Origin: Limnohabitans sp.
Lineage (GTDB): Bacteria; Pseudomonadota; Gammaproteobacteria; Burkholderiales; Burkholderiaceae_C
Assembly: GCA_021731425.1 (NCBI GenBank)
Contig: JAKFXJ010000194.1
Location: forward strand, 1-10,222
DNA length: 10,222 bases
Reading direction: 5' to 3'
Shown here: piece after piece, positions 6,968 to 10,222 of the stretch
How the letters are laid out: each line of letters opens with the position of its first letter
Position numbering within the stretch: the first letter of the stretch is position 1
The notes under the pieces: generated by a model
Seen by the model: the letters and a program-made list of their open reading frames with translations, nothing else
Databases searched by the model: none
Told to the model about the DNA's origin: nothing
Translations under genes and position numbers: made by a program

Positions 6968-8515
6968 ATGTCTTCTGCCCCTTTGGAAACCTCTGCCAGT
7001 TCCCCTCAGGCCTTGCCTGTGCTGGAATGGACACACCGCCTGACCCAACTGGGCACCCGTTTTTTCACGCCCCTGCAGCCCACGCCGGTGGCCGCACCGC
7101 GCTGGGCCGCCCGCAACGACGCCTTGCGCACAGAACTGGGCTGGCCCGCCGAGCTGTTTGACGATGAGCACCTGCAAACCTTTGCGGGCAATGCGCTGAT
7201 GGTGGGCTCCCAGCCGCTGGCCACGGTGTACAGCGGCCACCAGTTTGGTCAATGGGCCGGACAACTGGGCGACGGGCGGGCGATTTGGCTGGGCGAGGCG
7301 GCATCGGCCCAAGGCCCACAGGAAATTCAACTCAAAGGCGCGGGTCGAACACCCTACTCGCGCGGCGGCGATGGCCGAGCCGTGCTGCGCTCGAGCATCC
7401 GTGAGTATTTGTGCAGCGAAGCCATGCATGGCTTGGGCATTCCCACCACCCGGGCCTTGTGCCTGGTGGCTTCACCCGAACCCGTGCGGCGCGAAACCAT
7501 GGAAAGCGCCGCCGTGGTGGCGCGGGTGGCGCCCAGCTTTTTGCGCTTTGGACACTTTGAGCATTTTTCAGCCCAAGGCGACACCGACAGCCTGCGCATT
7601 CTGGCCGACCACGCGATAAGCCACCACCTGCCCGAGTGCAAAGACCGCGCGGCGCTTTGGCAAGGCAATGTTTATGCGGCTTTGCTGGACGAGGTTCAGG
7701 AGCGCACCGCCCGGCTGCTGGCGCAATGGCAGGCCGTGGGGTTTTGCCATGGTGTGATGAACACCGACAACATGAGCCTCTTGGGCCTGACGATCGACTA
7801 CGGCCCCTTCCAGTTCATGGACGGCTTTGACCCGGGCCACATCTGCAACCACTCGGACCACCAAGGGCGCTACGCTTATGGTCGCCAGCCGAACGTGGCC
7901 TATTGGAACCTCTACTGTCTGGCGCAGGCGCTGGCCCCTTTGATCGACGACCACGACATGACCCTGCAGGTGCTGGAAGGCTACAAGAGTCAGTTTCCCC
8001 GCTTTTTGGGTGACGCCATGCGGGCCAAACTGGGCCTGACGGGTGATCTGGCACCCGAATCCGAACGAGAAAACGACTGGACGCTGGTCGAAGACGTGAT
8101 GCAGCTCATGGCGGCCGAAAAAGTGGACTTCACCCTGTTTTGGCGGCAACTGAGCCAAGCGGTGGTGCAGCAGTCTCGCGCCCCTTCATTGACCGATGCG
8201 GGCTGGAGCGTTGTGACCGACTTGGTGCTGGACCGCCCTCGCCTGCTGGAATGGTTGGCGCGGTTCACCACCCGGTCGGGTCAGGCGCATTTTTCGGCCA
8301 TGGGAGAAGTGATGCTGCGCACCAACCCAAAGTTTGTACTGCGCAACCATCTGGCCGAGATCGCCATCCGTCAGGCCCAAGCTGGTGACTTTTCTGAAAT
8401 CGACACCCTGCACAACTTGTTAAAGTCACCCTTTGACGAGCATCCGGGCTTTGATGCCTATGCCGCCCTGCCCCCCGACTGGGCGGATCAACTGGAAATC
8501 AGCTGTTCATCATGA
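6968..8515 (+). CDS. selO: Protein adenylyltransferase SelO (YdiU family)
   Basis: SelO has a kinase-like fold but transfers AMP from ATP to Ser, Thr or Tyr of proteins; E. coli and Pseudomonas SelO have been tied to redox homeostasis. From the ATG at 6968 the protein is 515 residues (E. coli YdiU is about 480). Landmarks: [10 protein letters not shown] (32-41), [18 protein letters not shown] (88-105), [20 protein letters not shown] (122-141) with ATP-binding Lys123, Glu146 in SIREYL, Asp267 and Asn268 in GVMNTDN, and metal-binding Asp277 in IDYGP, matching the spacing of the characterised catalytic residues. It ends in Cys-Ser-Ser: this cysteine replaces the selenocysteine of animal SelO. 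An in-frame TTG at 6887 could extend the protein by 27 residues, but that segment has no SelO similarity I recognise. No strong ribosome binding site is seen before the ATG. The stop overlaps msrB by 4 nt. Confidence 0.93.
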   Translation: MSSAPLETSASSPQALPVLEWTHRLTQLGTRFFTPLQPTPVAAPRWAARNDALRTELGWPAELFDDEHLQTFAGNALMVGSQPLATVYSGHQFGQWAGQLGDGRAIWLGEAASAQGPQEIQLKGAGRTPYSRGGDGRAVLRSSIREYLCSEAMHGLGIPTTRALCLVASPEPVRRETMESAAVVARVAPSFLRFGHFEHFSAQGDTDSLRILADHAISHHLPECKDRAALWQGNVYAALLDEVQERTARLLAQWQAVGFCHGVMNTDNMSLLGLTIDYGPFQFMDGFDPGHICNHSDHQGRYAYGRQPNVAYWNLYCLAQALAPLIDDHDMTLQVLEGYKSQFPRFLGDAMRAKLGLTGDLAPESERENDWTLVEDVMQLMAAEKVDFTLFWRQLSQAVVQQSRAPSLTDAGWSVVTDLVLDRPRLLEWLARFTTRSGQAHFSAMGEVMLRTNPKFVLRNHLAEIAIRQAQAGDFSEIDTLHNLLKSPFDEHPGFDAYAALPPDWADQLEISCSS

Positions 8516-8919
8516 GCAAAATCACCAAAACCGACCAAGAGTGGCGCGAGCTGCTCGCCGCCAAAGGCGCCGAGCCTGTGGCCTATGCCGTCACCCGCCA
8601 AGCGGCCACTGAGCGGCCGTTCACGGGCAAATACGAGGGCCACTGGTCCAGCGGCATTTACCGCTGCATCTGCTGCGACGCCGAGCTGTTCAAGTCGGGC
8701 ACCAAGTTTGACGCGGGCTGCGGGTGGCCGAGCTTTTCTCAGGCCGCCTCCGAAGGGGCCATTGAAGAGCGGGTAGACACCAGCCACGGCATGCGCCGTG
8801 TGGAAACCGTGTGCGCCCAGTGCGGTGCACACCTGGGCCATGTGTTCGAGGATGGCCCGGCCCCCACAGGCCTGCGTTACTGCATGAACTCCGCTTCGTT
8901 AGACTTCGAGCCTTCCTGA
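8512..8919 (+). CDS. msrB: Peptide-methionine (R)-S-oxide reductase MsrB
   Basis: MsrB reduces the R form of methionine sulfoxide in proteins back to methionine, with thioredoxin as usual donor. At 135 residues it is a stand-alone MsrB of normal size without a signal peptide, so cytoplasmic. The zinc-binding pairs are Cys52/Cys55 (CICC) and Cys101/Cys104 (CAQC). The catalytic cysteine is Cys124 in RYCMNSASL, and Cys70 in GCGWPSF is the likely resolving cysteine. GHVFEDGP (109-116) is another family hallmark. The ATG overlaps the selO stop in ATGA, which implies translational coupling with the adenylyltransferase. The next gene, yciB, follows after 44 nt. Confidence 0.97.
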   Translation: MSKITKTDQEWRELLAAKGAEPVAYAVTRQAATERPFTGKYEGHWSSGIYRCICCDAELFKSGTKFDAGCGWPSFSQAASEGAIEERVDTSHGMRRVETVCAQCGAHLGHVFEDGPAPTGLRYCMNSASLDFEPS

Positions 8920-8963
8920 CCGACCCCGGCTGTGCCCCTGTGCGCAGTCTCTCACCTTTTTCC

Positions 8964-9506
8964 ATGAAACTCCTTCTCGACTTTTTTCCCATCCTGCTGT
9001 TCTTTGGTGCGTACAAGATGGCTGACATTTACACCGCCACAGCGGTGCTGATGGGCGCGACCGTCTTGCAAACCGCCATCATTTACAAGATGGACGGCAA
9101 GCTGCAAACCATGCACAAGATCACGCTGGTGCTGGTGCTGGGCTTTGGTGCCCTCACCTTGAGCCTGCACGATGAGCGCTTCATCAAGTGGAAACCCACC
9201 TTGTTGTATTCGGGCCTGGCCATCGCCTTGGCCGTGGCCCACTGGTTTTTGAAGAAAAACTTCCTGCACATGCTGCTGGGCACACAACTGCAATTGCCCC
9301 ACGCCGTGTGGAACCGCCTGAACCTGTCGTGGATGCTGTACTGCGTTTTCATGGCCGCCATCAACGCCTATGTGGCCCACTACTTCAGCACCGAAGACTG
9401 GGTGAACTTCAAACTTTGGGGTTATGTCTTCCCGCTGGTCTTCATCCTTGGCCAAGGGCTATACATTTCGCGCTACTTGCCCAAAGACGAAGGTGACCAG
9501 AAATGA
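8964..9506 (+). CDS. yciB: Inner-membrane septation protein YciB (IspZ family)
   Basis: YciB is a small inner-membrane protein that interacts with cell-division and elongation proteins and affects envelope integrity. The protein is 180 residues, the usual family length, with about five hydrophobic spans. Family segments visible: [16 protein letters not shown] (3-18), the ERFIKWKPT loop (71-79), [10 protein letters not shown] (114-123) and WVNFKLWGY (146-154). The frame stays open upstream to 8811, inside msrB, but the ATG at 8964 starts exactly where the family does. No clear Shine-Dalgarno sequence precedes it (the upstream bases are pyrimidine-rich), so translation may depend on ribosomes arriving from msrB. 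The stop overlaps bolA by 4 nt. Confidence 0.95.
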   Translation: MKLLLDFFPILLFFGAYKMADIYTATAVLMGATVLQTAIIYKMDGKLQTMHKITLVLVLGFGALTLSLHDERFIKWKPTLLYSGLAIALAVAHWFLKKNFLHMLLGTQLQLPHAVWNRLNLSWMLYCVFMAAINAYVAHYFSTEDWVNFKLWGYVFPLVFILGQGLYISRYLPKDEGDQK

Positions 9507-9775
9507 GCACCCAAACTTTGCCACTGAGCGCCCAAATCCACGCCCGCTTGACCGAGCGCCTGCAACCCACCGCGCTGCGTGTGACCGATGAAAGCGCTCA
9601 ACATGCTGGCCATGTGGGCGCCAACGACAGTGGCGAAGGCACCCACATGCGGGTGTGCATAGCCTCGCCTTTGTTCGATGGCATCAGCCGCGTTCAGCGC
9701 CATCGCCTTGTGTATGATGCGCTGCAAGATTTCATTGACCAGGGCTTGCACGCGCTGGCCATCGAGCTGATCTGA
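9503..9775 (+). CDS. bolA: BolA family protein
   Basis: BolA proteins bind monothiol glutaredoxins through a shared [2Fe-2S] cluster, and some bind DNA and act in stress and morphology control. The protein is 90 residues. It has the BolA fold signature: the helix [20 protein letters not shown] (11-30), a histidine-bearing loop (His34, His37 in QHAGHVG), and the [12 protein letters not shown] helix (63-74) with conserved His67. His37 and His67 are candidate cluster ligands by analogy. It is the last gene of the selO-msrB-yciB-bolA run, translationally coupled to yciB by an ATGA overlap, and a terminator begins 4 nt after its stop. The subgroup (BolA versus IbaG) is not certain; the length falls between the two E. 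coli proteins. Confidence 0.95.
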   Translation: MSTQTLPLSAQIHARLTERLQPTALRVTDESAQHAGHVGANDSGEGTHMRVCIASPLFDGISRVQRHRLVYDALQDFIDQGLHALAIELI

Positions 9776-9778
9776 TCC

Positions 9779-9812
9779 GGGCCGTCACCCTTTGGTGGCA
9801 GCCCCTTTTTTT
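9779..9812 (+). terminator. Intrinsic terminator after bolA
   Basis: GGGCCGTCACC (9779-9789) pairs with GGTGGCAGCCC (9794-9804) around a CTTT loop, with one G-U pair and one C-A mismatch in eleven positions, and seven T residues follow (9806-9812). This is a good Rho-independent terminator on the plus strand and should end the selO-msrB-yciB-bolA transcript, so the isomerase gene downstream needs its own promoter in the following 44 nt. Confidence 0.85.
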
Positions 9813-9856
9813 GAACCCTAGACCTTTCTCTGACACCCGTCTCTTAGGAAAACACG

Positions 9857-10126
9857 ATGAAAAAGCAAATGCTCAGCGCCGCTTTGGTGGCCTTGCTGGC
9901 GTCCCCCGTTCTGGCGCAAAACCTGGCTGTGGTCAACGGCAAGCCAGTTCCTTCTTCGCGCGTGAAAGCGCTTCAGCAGCAGGTGGAGGCCTCTGGCCGC
10001 CCCGTCACGCCCGAAGTGATGGCCCAGATCAAAGAAGAGCTGATCGCCCGCGAAGTCTTCATGCAAGAGGCCCGCAAGCGTGGCTTGGACGCCAGTGACC
10101 TTGCCCCCGAAAAACGTACTGCTTAG
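9857..10126 (+). pseudogene. Periplasmic PpiC-type peptidyl-prolyl isomerase, truncated by an insertion sequence
   Basis: The gene starts well: AGGAA (9846-9850) lies 6 nt before the ATG, a signal peptide runs to LA|QN at 20/21, and the mature part begins NLAVVNGKPVPSSRVKAL, the N-terminal SurA/PrsA-like chaperone region of parvulin isomerases. Betaproteobacterial relatives, as I recall them, run to about 255-265 residues, with the catalytic parvulin domain in the second half. Here the host sequence ends near codon 79-80 (about 10095), and the frame runs about ten residues into the insertion sequence before TAG at 10124-10126. The whole parvulin domain is therefore missing from this product. 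The remainder of the gene may lie beyond the element, off the right edge. A short secreted fragment could still be made, but isomerase activity is not expected. Confidence 0.82.
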
Positions 10127-10222
10127 CTGATGGTTAAAAATCAGTTCAAGGAGAACGAGATGAGTGAAACGAGGAAACGGGCCAAGTACACGCTGGAATT
10201 CAAGATGGAGGCGGTCAGGCTG
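10096..10222 (+). mobile_element. Left end of an IS3-family insertion sequence
   Basis: The element appears to begin at TGACCTTGCCCCC (10096-10108): IS3-family ends start with TG, and related ends of the TGACCTGCCCC type are known. The position coincides with the point where similarity to the isomerase family stops. A short stem CTGAT/ATCAG (10127-10144) lies between the end and orfA. Only about 127 nt are in the window, so the right end, the second frame (orfB) and the target duplication cannot be seen, and the exact first base is uncertain by a few nucleotides. Confidence 0.72.
10160..10222 (+). CDS. IS3-family transposase OrfA, first 21 codons
   Basis: AAGGAGA (10148-10154) stands 5 nt before the ATG. 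The visible residues include RKRAKYTLEFKMEAVRL, the opening of the helix-turn-helix (transposase_8, OrfA) protein of IS3-family elements, which binds the IS ends and is fused to OrfB by programmed frameshifting to make the active transposase. The reading frame is open at the right edge. Assignment rests on this short N-terminus plus the IS-like end 64 nt upstream. The subgroup cannot be told. Confidence 0.78.
   Translation, partial: MSETRKRAKYTLEFKMEAVRL

Noticed and set aside
8811..8963. Upstream extension of YciB into msrB
   Set aside because: The extra 51 residues are an msrB shadow; YciB proteins begin at the [13 protein letters not shown] position.
1..10222. An undescribed defence or biosynthetic system
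   Set aside because: All genes match known families with housekeeping or transport roles; the only mobile part is the IS end at the right edge, and no unexplained gene or repeat array remains.

Overview
The window looks like a chromosomal segment from a betaproteobacterium, most likely Comamonadaceae (Limnohabitans/Rhodoferax/Acidovorax-like). This rests on GC-rich coding, the look of the Liv transporter proteins, and the gene order msrB-yciB-bolA-PPIase, which I recall from that family. The assignment is from memory of protein families; no search was run. No tRNA, rRNA, CRISPR array or phage gene was seen, and no stretch over 300 bases lacks a gene.

Left part (1-6847, all minus strand): a high-affinity ABC importer of the branched-chain amino acid (HAAT/Liv) family together with an acyl-CoA ligase. 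In transcription order these are an AMP-forming acyl-CoA ligase (5219-6847), a periplasmic substrate-binding protein (3847-5079), a strong intrinsic terminator (3740-3774), then livH, livM, livG and livF (running off the left edge). The four membrane and ATPase genes are tightly packed (3-nt gap, 4-nt overlap, 1-nt overlap). The terminator after the binding-protein gene probably lets that protein be made in excess over the membrane complex. The ligase upstream hints that the imported solute may be a carboxylic acid that is activated to its CoA thioester, not necessarily an amino acid.

Right part (6968-9812, plus strand, divergent from the ligase): selO (protein adenylyltransferase), msrB (methionine-R-sulfoxide reductase), yciB (inner-membrane septation protein) and bolA, with 4-nt overlaps at selO/msrB and yciB/bolA, closed by an intrinsic terminator. 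The common theme of selO, msrB and bolA is redox/stress handling.

Right end (9857-10222): a periplasmic peptidyl-prolyl isomerase gene starts normally but is cut after about 79 codons by the left end of an IS3-family insertion sequence, whose orfA begins at 10160 and runs off the window.

Most of the window is ordinary. The points most worth a second look are the complementary deviations in the two Liv ATPases (LivF Walker A Lys to Arg, LivG signature Gly to Ala), which would put both changes in the same ATP site; the terminator inside the transporter cluster; and the IS-disrupted isomerase gene. I found no evidence for an undescribed multi-gene system.
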